Shown: positions 11,801 to 23,919 of the stretch, in pieces
Layout of the letters: each line of letters begins with the position of its first letter
Numbering within the stretch: the stretch's first letter is position 1
Origin: Cephalopachus bancanus
Lineage: Eukaryota; Chordata; Mammalia; Primates; Tarsiidae
Assembly (NCBI GenBank): GCA_027257055.1
Contig: JAPVLO010000008.1
Coordinates: forward strand, 18,476,001-18,540,000
DNA: 64,000 nucleotides
Reading direction: 5' to 3'
Notes under the pieces: generated by a model
The model's database searches: none
What the model was told of the DNA's origin: nothing
Seen by the model: the letters and a program-made list of their open reading frames with translations, nothing else
Made by a program: the position numbers and the translations under genes

Positions 11801-12784
11801 ACCAGCGGTACCCGATGACAAAGTATGGATTCCTCCAGCCTCTAGACTGGAAAGATTTAGCACCATAAGATGCAAAATATATTCTTATGCTTTTGCCTCT
11901 CTTTGCTTTTACTCAACTTCTCTCTCCTTTTTCCTTCTCTATTTCTCTGTCAAATGAAGCAAAGCTCAAATCTCATCTCCCCTGTGAATTCTTCTGAGAC
12001 CTCCATGGTAGCACTGAATTTTGCCCCCTGCTATCTTTCTGGGTTTCAGGACTGACATATCTTTAGCACTGGACATAGAGCCCATCAGGACTTGTGTGAT
12101 GGCCTCCTCCAGATGGTGTGAGCTCAGGGAAGGCTGGAATCATGTTGTATTTTTATCTCTGAGTTCTCAGTGCTCAGAAAACAATCCATGGATGCCCAAA
12201 GAATGAGGGGACAAATACTTGAGTGAATTAATAGAAATTCTAGAACTTAAGAATAGAAAATTGGCTAAAGACTATGAAATCACTTCCAAAATAGCATTGT
12301 CAAAAATAACTGGATGAAACAAATGCTGTATTCCCCATACTTTGGGAATTTGGTTGGCCTGGAATGACCCTTATTAGTCAGAGGGAGAAACAGGCTAGTA
12401 TCTCCCTGGACCGTCGGGTTGTACCTTAAGGAGCCTGGCTGTTTCACCCTCAAGAGAAGTGCTGGTTTGTTTGCTCTCCCAGAAGACAAATGGCAGCTCT
12501 TGGCTCCCCTGGGCCCACAGGCCCAGGATTAGTACTTAAAGGGCCTGTGCACCTAAAGCACTTAGAAAAGATCCTTATCCACAGAGACCTGAGAGACTCA
12601 GTTGCCTGATGGTTCCAGAGAACCTCAGCATGACTATGGTCTGTTTGGACTTTATGCCTGTGCTGGGTCCTTGCAATCGTAGTGATTATGAATCAAGCAT
12701 GAATTGATGCAACATGAACATTTTAATTTGTTGATTTATATGCACATATCTCCAAATGTAGTCTGAAAAAAAAACATGAAAGAA
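11801..12784. other. Intergenic, no gene recognised
   Basis: 11880-12200 may be a diverged L2 3' region ('tgtgagctcagggaaggctg', 'gttctcagtgctcag'). Nothing firm. Confidence 0.35.
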
Positions 12785-12950
12785 ATCTGCACTTAGAGTC
12801 AGGCAACCTGCATCTTAAGTCTGTTATTGGATAGTTTTATCAATTTTGGATTAGTTACTTACTTTCTATCTCTGTTCTTCAGTTCTCTCCTCTGTAAAAT
12901 GAAGAAATGGCCAAGATGTATCAAAGGCCTTCAAAGTATCCACGCTATTT
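12785..12950 (+). mobile_element. MIR fragment
   Basis: 'gagtcaggcaacctgcatc', 'ttggattagttacttactt' and 'ctcctctgtaaaatgaag' match MIR in forward order. Confidence 0.65.
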
Positions 12951-12959
12951 GTTTTGGAA

Positions 12960-13200
12960 ATCTTACTTCTGTTAATTTTACCTGAGAGATAATCTAATAC
13001 TTATGTAAGAAGGTGCATATCACAGTACAATTTACACAATGAGGAACCTGAAAAATAACTTAGGCTCTATTATCAGGATCAAATGAATATAATGCAACTG
13101 TCACAAAGGAGAAAGAAGATGCATGTGTAATAGATCAGTTGAGTGTGTATAATCTTATATCAATGTCGTTCAGTGAAAAATAACCAGAAACACATCTGTA
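12960..13200 (+). mobile_element. Possible old L1 3' fragment
   Basis: 'gaatataatgcaactgtcac' and 'tcagtgaaaaataacc' resemble the diverged 'mock-ORF' end of old L1 copies. Weak. Confidence 0.3.
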
Positions 13201-14071
13201 GCTGAACCTGTTAGGTTTATTACTAATTATAGTAAGGGAGAATTAACCTCATGGGGAACTGTGGGATGTCTCAGTAAGAAGGCGGAAGAAAGGATTTACA
13301 GGATTGGAGAGGGCTTTTGGGAGTAAGGCTTTTCTCCGAAATGAATGCTACCAGTAGGTGAGGGGAAATCCATGATAGGACATCTTATAAATCTTTGCTA
13401 GGAGGGAAAACTAGACTGAAGCTAAAGTTGTAATTGATAGAGAAGTAATATTCTTTAATAATAGCTAAGATGGTGAATATTTTGTTTGGTTATTTTGTGG
13501 TTTGGAAAATGTTCGCGTTCTGTCTATGATCAGACATGACTACAAGTGGTTTGGTTTTGTTGAGGTCTATTGCAGTCACAGCATGGCCTTGTTTGATGTT
13601 GATGTTCTGTGAAATTTTTCCTGTTTAACAGAAGAATGCTGAAACCTAGCTGTGTGAGTGTCTCAGCAGCTCCCCCATATCAGGGGCTGCTGTTTCTTTT
13701 CTCGTTTGTTAATCTTACAAGCATAATACAGAATTGATTATACGAAATATCCTATTAAGAGTATTATTTTTAACTTTGTAAAGGCTGTGAAAAGAAATTC
13801 ACTACACTATACCATCATCAGATTAATAAGGTAGAAATAAACATAATTTCTCTAGCTTTATTTTCATTCCTACTTTTCAGGATATTCATTCTCTCTCTCT
13901 CTCTCTCTCTCCCTCTCTCCTTCTCCCTCTTTCTTGCTCTCTTTTTAATCAGACTTTGCCTGTATAAGAAAAAGTAACCTTAAAGGGTAGTTAGACATAA
14001 TTATAAATCTGTTAATAAACAAACAAATGATTAGAAAGTATTAGACTTGATCTCCTGTCCTTTAAAAATTT
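13201..14071. other. Intergenic, no gene recognised
   Basis: Contains a (CT)n tract at 13890-13920. The 13200-13700 block looks repeat-like but was not assigned. Confidence 0.35.
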
Positions 14072-14225
14072 TATTTTTAGATGAGTGTGGATTCACATGC
14101 AGTTGTAAGAAGTAATATGGAGACATTCCATTTATCCTTGGTAACATATTAATGGCAACATCTTGCATAATTGTAGTACATGATCTCACCAGGGAATTGG
14201 CATCAATACAACCCAGCCTTTTTTT
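14072..14225 (-). mobile_element. Old L1 3'-end fragment, reverse orientation
   Basis: 'ggattcacatgcagttgtaa', 'gaagtaatatggagacattc' and 'ggcaacatcttgcataattg' match the same old L1 segment found at 53650-53800. Confidence 0.7.
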
Positions 14226-14925
14226 GACGTCAACACTTAAGGATTGTTGAAGAGTGTTCTTTCACTCTGATGGACAATCCTTAGAACCAAGTGGGAAAAG
14301 TGCTAGAATCATGCTAACATTTCATTATTTGGTATGAAAACATCACCAACTCAGGATCTATGTTTGAGGAGAACTCAGGAAATTCTCAGTTTTAGCTCTC
14401 CTCTCGATAATGAACGCTTCATTTAGTTGCCACACATTTCTCATGCTGAAAATGTCAGTTGGCTCTTATCATTTTGGGTGGACCTTTACCAGAAGTTGCA
14501 ATAAATTATGGTATGTAGACTCATCTGCAGAACCAAGGCCACCATTGCTTGTACTGTATGGTGTGGATGAAAGTAGCAAAGTAGATTGAGCTCCCTTCGT
14601 GGCTACCAGTACCTCCTGATGGCCTGGAGACTGGGCCACCTTTGTGCTGGCCACAGAGACTCCTGTGGTCCTGAAGAGATGGGCAGTACACTGTACAAAT
14701 GGAAAATTCAGCGAGTGGCTTAAAGCCTTTTCACACAGACTAGTCTGTGCTAGGTCCTGAGAGGATCCAAAGGAATGAAGGGAACCCTCAATGTCTACCA
14801 TGAGCCCTGTGTATTATATACGAAGGGAATCCCCCCCCAAAATCCAGAATTCTCTTTTGGAGGGCAGGCCCCTTGTAGTACACTTGGCATTTGTTCCTCC
14901 AGACCAAATGAGCAACTGAAGTTTT
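14226..14925. other. Intergenic, no gene recognised
   Basis: May contain the decayed 5' part of the mariner element that follows; not resolvable by eye. Confidence 0.3.
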
Positions 14926-15330
14926 TATCTGGAAGTTTTGAGAAGGTTGCATCACAATCTGTGGAAGAAATGTCCTGAACTGTGACAAACAGGTGACTGA
15001 TTCTTCTACCATGACAATGCACTTGCCCACACTATGTTGAGTGTTCAGCAGTTTTGGACCCAAAATGGCCTGATCCCCGCATCCCATTTTCCCTATTCAC
15101 CTGATCTTGCCCTGAACGACTTTTTTTTGTTAGTTTGTTTGTTTCTCCAGATGAAAGAAGTCTTCAAAGGGAAATGTTTTGCTGTGTGGAAGAGATGAAA
15201 CAAAAAATAGCAGAAACACTAAAAGGTATCAAAACTGACAAGTTCAAAAGCTATTTGAACAGTGAAAAGAGCATCTTGATATGTGTATTGTTTCAAATGG
15301 AGAGTACTTTGAAGGTGACTGACATTTAAA
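14926..15330 (+). pseudogene. Mariner-family transposase remnant
   Basis: Translating the plus strand with frame shifts gives mariner transposase landmarks in order: LEVLRRLHHNLWKKCPEL, a stop, then FFYHDNALAHTMLSVQQF with the catalytic Asp of HDNA-AHT, PYSPDLALNDFF with the next Asp, and after a T-rich insertion and frameshift EEMKQKIAETLKGIKTDKF. This is the C-terminal half of a D,D34D transposase. It is broken by stops and frameshifts, so it is a fossil with no activity. The N-terminal half and terminal repeats were not identified. Confidence 0.8.
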
Positions 15331-15917
15331 TATTTAAGAATAAATACACAGTTTGTTATATATAAATTTAGGTCCCCCTCATATAATAGCTCATGTCATA
15401 AGATTTTAAAGTGGCATTTTCCTGTCTCAGCCTGGGCTGAGACTCCATAAACTAAGCAAAAACAATACATGGCACAGGCCCTCGCATTCTGGAGTGCTAA
15501 TCCACCAATATAAGGCTTTCCAACAGGGTGATTAACAAACAGTTTTGCAACTCTTAGCCCATAGCTCACCTTATAGGTACATTGAAGGGGAAAGTCACAC
15601 AGGTCAAGAAGAAAAGTCCAGCGGAAACTATTGGAAAAAAGAAAAACCTTTTTGAAGATGACATTGTGTTCTTTGGATATGGCAGATATTCAGAGCTGTT
15701 ACTTACTATGATAAGGTACTTTAGAAGTTTTCTCAGAAGCTTTCCTACTAGAAACTTCCTATTGTAATTCCTATGAAGAATCAGAACCGGGTCATGGTGC
15801 ATTGAGGCTAAGAAGGAAACGAGCAAGAAGTTGGAAAGGCCTTTCTTAAAGGGTTAGGAGCTGATGGAGATGCTTTTGATTGGCTGTCAGACTGAAATAT
15901 TGTTTGATAGTGGACAG
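15331..15917. other. Intergenic, no gene recognised
   Basis: Nothing recognised. Confidence 0.35.
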
Positions 15918-16205
15918 ACATTTTATTTGTTTATTTATTTATTCATTCATTTTTTATTCTAAAGATGTGGGGTACAATTCAGGGTTAGGTATACAAATGT
16001 TGATTATGCAGGTACCCTCTTTGATGAGGTATGTCCCTCCCTCCCCTAGCAGTTTCCCTCAATCAACTGCCAATCCCACCCCCGCTCCCCTGACAGTTTC
16101 TCACTACTGCCAATCCCTTTCTTACAGTTTTATCATTGTTCGAGGTCCACTTATGAGTGAGAATATATGGTACTCTGTTCTTTGTTTCTGTGATAGATCA
16201 CTGAT
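15918..16205 (-). mobile_element. L1 3' end, reverse orientation
   Basis: T-rich tail, 'gtggggtacaattcagggtt', 'gtatgtccctccctcccc' and 'ccacttatgagtgagaatat' match the reversed L1 3' UTR and ORF2 end. It shares 'gtatacaaat' and 'gcaggtaccct' with the L1 at 26125. Confidence 0.8.
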
Positions 16206-16736
16206 AAACATTTTAACACCTAGAAATCAGTCTTGATGACCACATTGAGACTTTGTTTTATAAGTAGAAGTGCCTGGAAAACTGCAGCACCTTTCTAAGT
16301 TGTTATCAAGAGGTGAATGGACATGGATAGGGCAGAGCATATTTGAAAGCAGAGGTAGGACCACTATAAAGTTGTTTTTGCCTGCACCCATTGGGTTCAG
16401 ACCACTTTCTAAGCCAGTTACACGTGAAAAAGTAAACAACAGTAAGATACGAATCCAGCATGGGATTTTGGCTCCTTCTCCTGAGCCTGACCTGCAAGAT
16501 GCTATAGAAGTAAGAAGGAGGTGGAAGGACCTGAGAAAATAATGCAAACGCAGTGAGACATGCTTTGGAGACTGAAGATGGTAGGAATCTGGTTCATGTG
16601 TGGATGTGTGTGGATATGGTTGGAGGTTGGGAGTGGAGAGGAGCAGCAGAGAGGCCAGGATGCTGTAGATGAGAATAAACTAAAGAAAAACTTCTTCATT
16701 GTGCCCCTCTTTCTCCCAGCCCAGTAATCTGATATA
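16206..16736. other. Intergenic, no gene recognised
   Basis: Overlapping ORFs on both strands (about 16227-16547) lack any support. Confidence 0.35.
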
Positions 16737-16750
16737 AATAATTGCTTACT

Positions 16751-17044
16751 TGAGCCGGGCTCGGTGGCTCAGCCTGTAATCCTGCGCCTTTGGGAGGCTG
16801 AAGTGAGTGGATTGCCTGAGCCCGCGAATTCGAGACCCGCCTGGGCAGGCAAGACCTCATCTCTACAATAATATCAAAAAATTAGCCGGGCATGGTAGCG
16901 CGCGCCTGTAGTTCCGGCTACTTGGAAGGCTGAGGCGGAAGGATCGCCGGAACCCAGCAGGTCGAGGCTGCGGTGGCCGGGAGCGGCCACTGCACTCCAG
17001 TCTGGGCGACAGAGTGAGACTCCAACTCAAAAAAAAATAATAAT
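16751..17044 (+). mobile_element. Full-length dimeric Alu
   Basis: Left arm 'tgagccgggctcggtggctc', linker 'tctacaataatatcaaaaaa', right arm with 'agcaggtcgaggctgcggtg' and end 'gagactccaactc' plus A-rich tail. A 14-bp duplication aataattgcttact flanks it (16737-16750, 17045-17058). It is CpG-rich, hence young. Confidence 0.95.
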
Positions 17045-17058
17045 AATAATTGCTTACT

Positions 17059-17644
17059 CTTTGACCATTTGTGACAGAATAAAAGCAGCATTCTCTGACA
17101 TGGTGGGGAAACATGAAGGCCGTGCTCAGTCTGGCTGGAGTGAGGCACAGATGAGAACACTGTGGATGGGCCTGGTGCCCTGAGTATTTCCCCTTTCCTG
17201 GGTTCCTGGGTGTGTTCCTGAGAGTGGCTCAGGAGTAAGCGGGCAGGTAGAACCATGACTGGAGATAAAGGGAATTTCTCTGTACAGAGTTTCTTGGGAA
17301 GAACTCACCACATCTAGAGTTGGTACTAGAGGGCCAGGCAGGCCTTACCTACTCCCTGAATCATAGGAGGGGACCAAATTAGGCTTAGGCTGACATTGTT
17401 CCCTAGGTACAAATCCTCAGCTGAGATGGCTATTATATCCCAGGGAATATGAGCTCATATACAGAAAAAAGAAAGATACCAAAGGAGGGCAAACCAACCA
17501 ACCAACAAACAAAAAGACAGCAGGCTGCAGGCTGCAAATGAAATTCCAATGGGCTAGGCAGAACACAATTCTAAAATAAACACCAGCTCCTTTTTTTTAT
17601 GATCGTAAGCATCATAAAAAGGAAAGTGAGGATATCAGTAGTGA
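17059..17644. other. Intergenic, no gene recognised
   Basis: Includes a short CCAA/CAAA tract around 17492-17515. 17450-17640 may be upstream L1 sequence. Confidence 0.3.
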
Positions 17645-17960
17645 GAAGCAGGAACCAGCAGTTATTATAACAATTGGATGAGAAAAATATAACACTTGGC
17701 ATAAAAACTCAATGGATGAGTTGAAGAACAGAACTGATAAAGGCAAAGAGAAAATTAGTGAAATAAAAGATTAGGTGGAGGAGTTCTCCCAAAAAGCACA
17801 AGAAAAAGATGAAGATATGAAAAAAATTCATATTACACATTAAGAGATATATAGGAAAGAAGAACTGTCAACATCTCTATAGTAGAAGTCCTAGAAAGAG
17901 TGAAAACATAAATGGAGGGGATAAATAATGAAGACTGAGATTTTTCTGATTTAAAGGACC
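17645..17960 (+). mobile_element. Old L1 ORF1-region fragment
   Basis: 'aaactcaatggatgagttga', 'agaacagaactgataaagg' and 'agtcctagaaagagtg' follow the order of the ORF1 coiled-coil region of old L1s. Interrupted by stops. Confidence 0.6.
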
Positions 17961-17964
17961 TTCC

Positions 17965-18400
17965 AGCTCAGCTCATACCATCCCTGCTATCTGTCTTCCA
18001 TTCACACTTACTCTGCATTCCTCGAAGAAGCCTTGATCCTTCTAAGGGATCAGCACCTATTCTTCCTACCACCTAGATCCATCCTCCTCTCCCATCCTTC
18101 CTTCTTCTTTATCCAGTTAGCTTTCATGAATTCTTCAGATCTCAGTGGGAACATCATTCCTTGGAGGTAAATTTTTCTAACAGCCCCTTTTGCTCACCAG
18201 GTAAATTAAGCTTTCTTGTTATAAATTCCTGTAGCCCCCAAATAGCCAATATAATTGTATTTAAATACATGATTAAATTATTTCTTGTTTGGTACCTAGC
18301 CAATGGTAGACCATCAACTCTGTGGACCATCAACTTTGTCTACCCTTTTCCCACTTTGTCTGCCCGATGTGTAGTCTAGTGTTCCATAAGTATTTGTTGA
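17965..18400 (+). mobile_element. L2 LINE fragment
   Basis: 'gaagaagccttgatccttc' and the end 'agtgttccataagtatttgt' then 'tgaatgaat' fit L2 with its typical terminus. Confidence 0.5.
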
Positions 18401-19266
18401 ATGAATATGGCTATTACATTTTATATTAAGAGAAGAACATAGAACTTTGAGTCAAAGACCATAAAAGCGGTCAGGTTGGCAAAACCTGTTTCAGAACTGA
18501 CATGTTGAGCATGAAGTGGAAGTAAGGTGCCTACAACAGCAACTAAGGATGAGGAGCCTGAACTTTGCAGATGGTGTGAAGGTAGTTAAGCAGCAGGGAT
18601 GAGGTGAAAGCACATTGGGAGGGAATGAGAAATCCAAGGAAGAGAGCAAGAGAGAGAAGATAGCAGAATGCATAAGTCCACCAGAGAAAGTCCTTATCAG
18701 AAAAGAGGCATAACAACTTCTGAGGGAGTTTTGGTACAAATATGACCAAGATTGAACCTCAAGGGTTGTATGTAATCTCTGTGTTAGTCTTGAACATTCC
18801 ATTTTCTGAGACTTTTTCTCCATCCTACTCTCTGGAGGTAGAATTGTTGTGAGGATGAATGAGAGTCCATTGGTGAAAATACCTGGTAAATACCCAGGGA
18901 ATATCATTTCTCTTCTGCCTCCTTATGGTTCAGTCTTTGTGCAACCACGGAAATGGCTGAGCATCTAGTGGTGCTCTCAAGACTAAAAGCGTCTCAGTAG
19001 GGATTTGTACATGAGTCGGAGCTTACGAAGAGAGCTTTTCCAAGCATTGCTATTACTCCATCAAATTCCATTATTATGATTACTTAACCTCTAGCATCTA
19101 ACATAAAGTTCCTAAAGCCTACTGTCTCTGTTATATGAGGATGCTAAGACATCTTCCAACTTAAAAAATACTGTGTTTCTATATACTCAGTCAGACTAAC
19201 TGTCTGGATGGTTGATTTCTGTATCCAACCACAGCCTTCCAAATTAGGTATCTTAACTTTCCAAAT
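18401..19266. other. Intergenic, no gene recognised
   Basis: Minus-strand ORFs at 18491-18907 are unsupported. Confidence 0.35.
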
Positions 19267-19472
19267 CTGTACTGCCCAATCCAGTGGCCAGTATCTGCAT
19301 GTGGTTAAGTTGATTATAATTAAATAAAATTAAACCTTGAATTCCCCAGTCTCACAAGCCACATTTCAAGTGCTCAAGTAGCCATGTGGTAGCTAGTGCT
19401 TGTCATATTGGACAGCACAGATCTAGAACATTTCCATTAGCACAAGGAATTCCACTGGTCAGTGCTGTTCCG
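19267..19472 (+). mobile_element. MER5-type hAT (Charlie) MITE
   Basis: 'ctgtactgcccaatccagtg', 'gccacatttcaagtgctcaa' and 'gtagccatgtggtagctagt' then 'atattggacagcacagatc' are characteristic of MER5 elements. Non-coding. Confidence 0.75.
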
Positions 19473-22018
19473 CATAATCGGATGCCATTTGCTAACTTAA
19501 GCACTGATGATAGGAACCCTATTATTGAGAGGCAATCATCTCTGAACGGTGAACATAATCTCTGCTCTAGAATTCTCTTCTTGATCTCCGCCCCTACTCT
19601 CTCAATCGGGGTGAACTTGAGGTGAAATGGCCCCCATGATGTTCTCCTTTTGCCAAGCATTGTGTGCTTACCATTGATTGGAAAGAATATTTGGGGCTCA
19701 TATTTTTATGCATTCACTCATACAATCACACAACTGACGATTTGGTGATGGAGCCTGTCTTTAAGCCTCTTGTGGAAAATCAAGGCTACCTTTTTTTTTC
19801 TCTAAAATTATATCTGTGACTAATAGGAATTTATTTCAGAGACAGAGTTTGATAAAAATCAGGCACTGATTCTTTGTAACTCTATTACATTTGAGGCAAT
19901 GTGTTAAGGTACTAAAAAATATAAATATTTGTACTGTTGGCAAATGTACATTGCTCCTTCAACAAATATCCAAATGGAGAAAAAATAAAAAATAAAAGCT
20001 TCCTCTCTGTTTTGGGTCGTTAGAGCAAAGCTCTAGGAGGGGATTTATAACTACACAGTTACAAATTATGAATGTGCATTTGTTCAAGAACTACACCCTG
20101 TTGATTTGCTATTTAGTTTTTTTATTGCTGGCTTTTCACGTTGCTCTATAGGAGACTGGCTGCCGATTTGGCTGCAGCTCAGAGCGAGGAGTCGTCAGGG
20201 ATATTGTTCCTATTCAGAAATGCACAGGGTATATCAAAGACAGAGATTGCAAACTTGTATATTAAAACCCATACATTACCCACACAATGAAAACCCTCAT
20301 CCCACTCGACACAGGAGGCTCGGGGCTGAGTGTGAACTGAGACGCTCACATTGGAGGCAGCTGAAGGAGAGCTTGGAGCTGCCCAACTACCTGGCGCGAT
20401 GCTTTCTGACCCTGCTCTGAAGAGTTCTAGGGCTTTCCTTAAAGATTACTAGATAGGGTGGGGGGGAGGAAAAAGTGGGGGCAGGCTTGGGGCTACCTGC
20501 TGTATTCCAACTTGGCACCTTGACTTTTATGTGCTCTACTTATTGGATGCTTAAGTATGATTTCCTTTGAACAAAGGATTCCCCAAATATTTGACAATGG
20601 AAACAAGAAGCTTTCCTATGGGATAGAAGAGCCTGGGGTGGAGCAGAATTGGCCATGGTGCTGGTTTCTTTCTGAGTAGAAGCTTTAGAACAGTGGGTAT
20701 TGATCAGCATCCCTCAGATCCTTCATATGACTGAGAGCTCATTACGATTAACAAGTGGAGTTTACTTTTGTTCCAACTACTGTCTGACAGACGGAACACA
20801 GTGCCGTGTGGTCATGCAATAGATGAAGAGGGAGGGCATCGCATGGTTTGGAAAGATCTGTGTTTCCCAGCATGTATGAGAACATTGCACCAAGAAGTTG
20901 TAATAGCGTTGACCAGGACCGTGAAAAGTTGCAAAAAATGTGGAAAGGCTTCTTTTTTGAATTTCCTGAAACAAGCATGCTTGTCTTATTAATGTTCACT
21001 CTTTAATTCTATCAATTGCACTGCTTAAAAAATCTGGTCAGTGAAAGAGTGCGGGGAATGTAAGGTATTTGAGAACCACTGCAAAAAAAAAGTGAAGGAA
21101 ACAGGTGTCTAGACTTGCTCAGGCTCACAGCAGCCCTCTTGGTCCCAGTTAGGGGCAGTTTTACCTGGAAGTTAATGAAGCTTAAACCTCAGGCCTCCTC
21201 ACTTGCATGGTCCCTCTTGAATGCTGGGAATGGCTGGGAGCCACGGAGTGTTCAGGGAGCAGGGAAATCTGGGTTACCATCAGGATGTATTTCTATCTAA
21301 GCATTCTTGGTAAGCTGCTAGAAAAAAATATTAGAAGAAAGGTATCCCAATATTCAAGATCCCAGAACCTGGAACTACCCCTGGACCCAACCTCCTCCCC
21401 ATCCCATATCCCACTTGCTCCATCTCCACACACTTCTTTCAAACGTCCTTTCTGTTGCTCTGCCTGCTGTTGCTGCATCACTGCTCCAGTTTGGCAGTCC
21501 CATGCTGGTAACGGAGGGTCTGCTTTGTATTAAGATACTGGTTCCAGAACCTCAGGAGGGACCACAGCCTTGACTCTACCTACCCTGGAGAGTATTTCAG
21601 ACACTTTTTCCCTCAGGTGACCCCAGGACCCATAAGCACACAGGAGCTACCCTGGGTGCCTAGCAGCAGCAGGTGACAGCAGAGGGCCGTACATGGTAGG
21701 GATGCACCCATGTCCACCTGTCAGGTCCGTGCCCTGGAGTCCCATCCCCTGGTGCCCAGTTCATCCTGAAAGGTGGTTGACACAAGGTACAGGGATTCCT
21801 CTTTCACATTTCACAGTGCTTGCCTGTTCCGGGGACGTATGACCCCCAACCCCTAGCACTCTGATGCTGGTGCTCACACCCCAGAGAGAAAGTGTCGGCA
21901 GCCTAGAGACTCTGACCTCCTTTCTCTTTGGATGTGGTTGATGCATTACCCCAAATTTTAGGGCAAAAAGTGATGGGGGGGCTTCCCTGATTTTTCACTT
22001 GGTGGAGAGTAACAAAAT
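19473..22018. other. Intergenic; one CpG-bearing stretch
   Basis: No gene or repeat recognised except the candidate region at 20060-20420, listed separately. Confidence 0.35.
20060..20420. promoter_or_regulatory. Candidate conserved non-coding block
   Basis: Unlike its surroundings it keeps several CpGs (cacgtt, gccgat, gagcga, gtcgtc, ctcgac, ctcggg, gacgct, ggcgcgatg) and has no repeat signature. The plus-strand ORF of 104 codons matches no family I know. Retained CpG suggests either constraint or a recent unmethylated element; this is inference only. Confidence 0.25.
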
Positions 22019-22068
22019 TATCTATCTAGCTATCATCTGTCTATCTATCTATCTATCTATCTATCTAT
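22019..22068. repeat. (TATC)n microsatellite at an Alu tail
   Basis: About nine TATC units abut the 3' end of the reversed Alu at 22069, occupying the place of its A-tail. Confidence 0.9.
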
Positions 22069-22453
22069 GAGATGGAGTTTCACTCTGTAACTCAGGCCGG
22101 AATATAGTGGTACAACCATAGCCCACTGCAGCCTCAACTCCTGGGTTCAATAATTCTCTTGCCTCAGACTCCAGAGCAGCAACCTGGGGGAGTGCTACCA
22201 CATCCCACCAATTCTTATTTTTTTGGAGAAAGCAGGATTTATTGAGAGGACAGAAAAGCTCCCACAGTGGGAGGGGACCCGAGGGGGTTGCCCTAATTCT
22301 TAAAATAGTTTTTGTAGAGACGGAGTGTCTTATGTTGCCCATGCTGGTTTCAAACTCCTGGCATCAAGTGAATCCCACCCACCCACAAACACACAACCCG
22401 CTTTGGCTCTCAAGCACTGGGATTGGAGGTATGAGCCACCATGCCCAACCACA
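22069..22453 (-). mobile_element. Alu, reverse orientation, interrupted
   Basis: 'gagatggagtttcactctg', 'actgcagcctcaactcctgg', then, after a foreign insert (22218-22294), 'tttttgtagagacggagtg' and the left arm to 'gagccaccatgcccaacc'. Confidence 0.85.
22218..22294 (-). mobile_element. Nested poly(A) retro-insertion, source RNA unassigned
   Basis: 77 nt inside the Alu, flanked by the 8-bp direct repeat aattctta (22210-22217, 22295-22302). On the minus strand it carries AATAAA (22238-22243), then about 14 nt, then a short A-tail. This is the form of an L1-mobilised, 5'-truncated transcript end. The source could be an endogenous-retrovirus-like LTR transcript or an ordinary mRNA; I cannot tell. 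Confidence 0.65.
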
Positions 22454-23591
22454 AAAGTAGTTCTTGTGTCATGAGAGAGCCATGCTTTTCTATGCACTGT
22501 GATTTCTGCCTCTGTCTTTAGACCTATGTGTTGCAGAGGAAGGCCCTAGTGTTCTCTATCTGCTGTCCATGCATGCTAAGGGCCTCAGTTTCTCCCTCTT
22601 GGTCAACCCATTTTCCAACCAAGCCTCCATCCTGTGCTGCCCTCTGCCTGTTGCCAGAGGTTCCAGATAAAGATGCAGTCTGTGGAGTAGGATTTCAAGA
22701 CATTGGGTGGAGAAGTGCTCCTCTGGTCCCTCCATCCCTATGACCATGCAGTCTATCTGGTGTTCTGGGACCAAGCTCCCACCAAGCAAAAGGACACTTT
22801 TAAATCCAAACCTGCATTACTGTTCTCCATGCTTTTCCATTTTCTCCATCCACCTTAGACACAGACCAGTCTCAAAGACTCTTGACATCCATTTCAGGTC
22901 CCTGGACCACTGCCCAGGACAGAGGTCACCTTCTCTCTTTCTGCCTTAAATGGATGTAAAACAGTGGGAGTAGGCTCCTAAAAATGCTTAGACCCTTCAA
23001 GGGCCTGCTCTGTACCAGAGAAGTATTCACTATATGAATAAGAACAAAGTCTCAGGCACATTAGGCTCCAGAACTGGTATATATGATGCACTGAGTCCCT
23101 GCTTAATTTTTGGTCATCTTGTTATTGATACTTATTTATTTTCTGTTTTGTTTGCTTTTCTACTTTGTTCACTAGCTGATCAGTTTCCTGGCTTCCAACG
23201 TGGGACTTCATTCTCTGGATTCTAATCAATATTTCTTTCTGCTTCCTGGAATCTCTGAACTGATAATAAGCACTCCCTCCTATCTTCCCTACATCCCTCC
23301 TCTACCCCAAGCAGCACATTCTTATGCACTTTGGCTTGGCCCCAAGGTCTAAAGACAGGCAATCTTTGCTTTGCATGGTAGTTTGGGACTGTAAATATGA
23401 TAGTGCCAGCTGAGGCTTGTGTAAGCAATCAGAATAATCCATTTGAAAAATTACCATTGTTCTGTGACATTAAAGATGCTTGTGAAAGCATTAAACATTC
23501 CTTACTTTTGTTTATAAATATATAGACATAAAATAGTATGTACAATGTACTAATATTAATTTAGTAAATTATAATTTAAAACATCATAGAA
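22454..23591. other. Intergenic, no gene recognised
   Basis: Nothing recognised with confidence. Confidence 0.35.
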
Positions 23592-23882
23592 GGCCGGGTG
23601 CGGTGGCTCAAGGCTATAATCCCAGCACTTTGGGAGACTGAGGTGAGAGGATTGCCTAAGCTAAGGGGTTCAAGATCAGCCTGGGCAACTTGGTGAGACC
23701 TTGTCTCTCCAATAAATCAAAAATTTAACTGGGTATGGTAGCACTTGCCTGTAGTTCCAGCTACTTGGAAGGCTGAGGTGGAAGGATTGCCTGAGCCCAG
23801 CAGGTAGAGGCAGGGGTGGCCATGAGTGTGCCACTGTACTCCAGCCTGGGCAACAGAGTGAGGCTCCAATTTAAAAAAAAAA
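23592..23882 (+). mobile_element. Full-length dimeric Alu
   Basis: Starts 'ggccgggtgcggtggctcaa', linker 'tctccaataaatcaaaaatt', right arm 'agcaggtagaggcaggggtg', end 'gtgaggctccaattt' and A-tail. Moderately diverged. Confidence 0.92.
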
Positions 23883-23919
23883 TTGGAAATGTTGTGAAAG
23901 TATTCCATTTATTTGCAAA

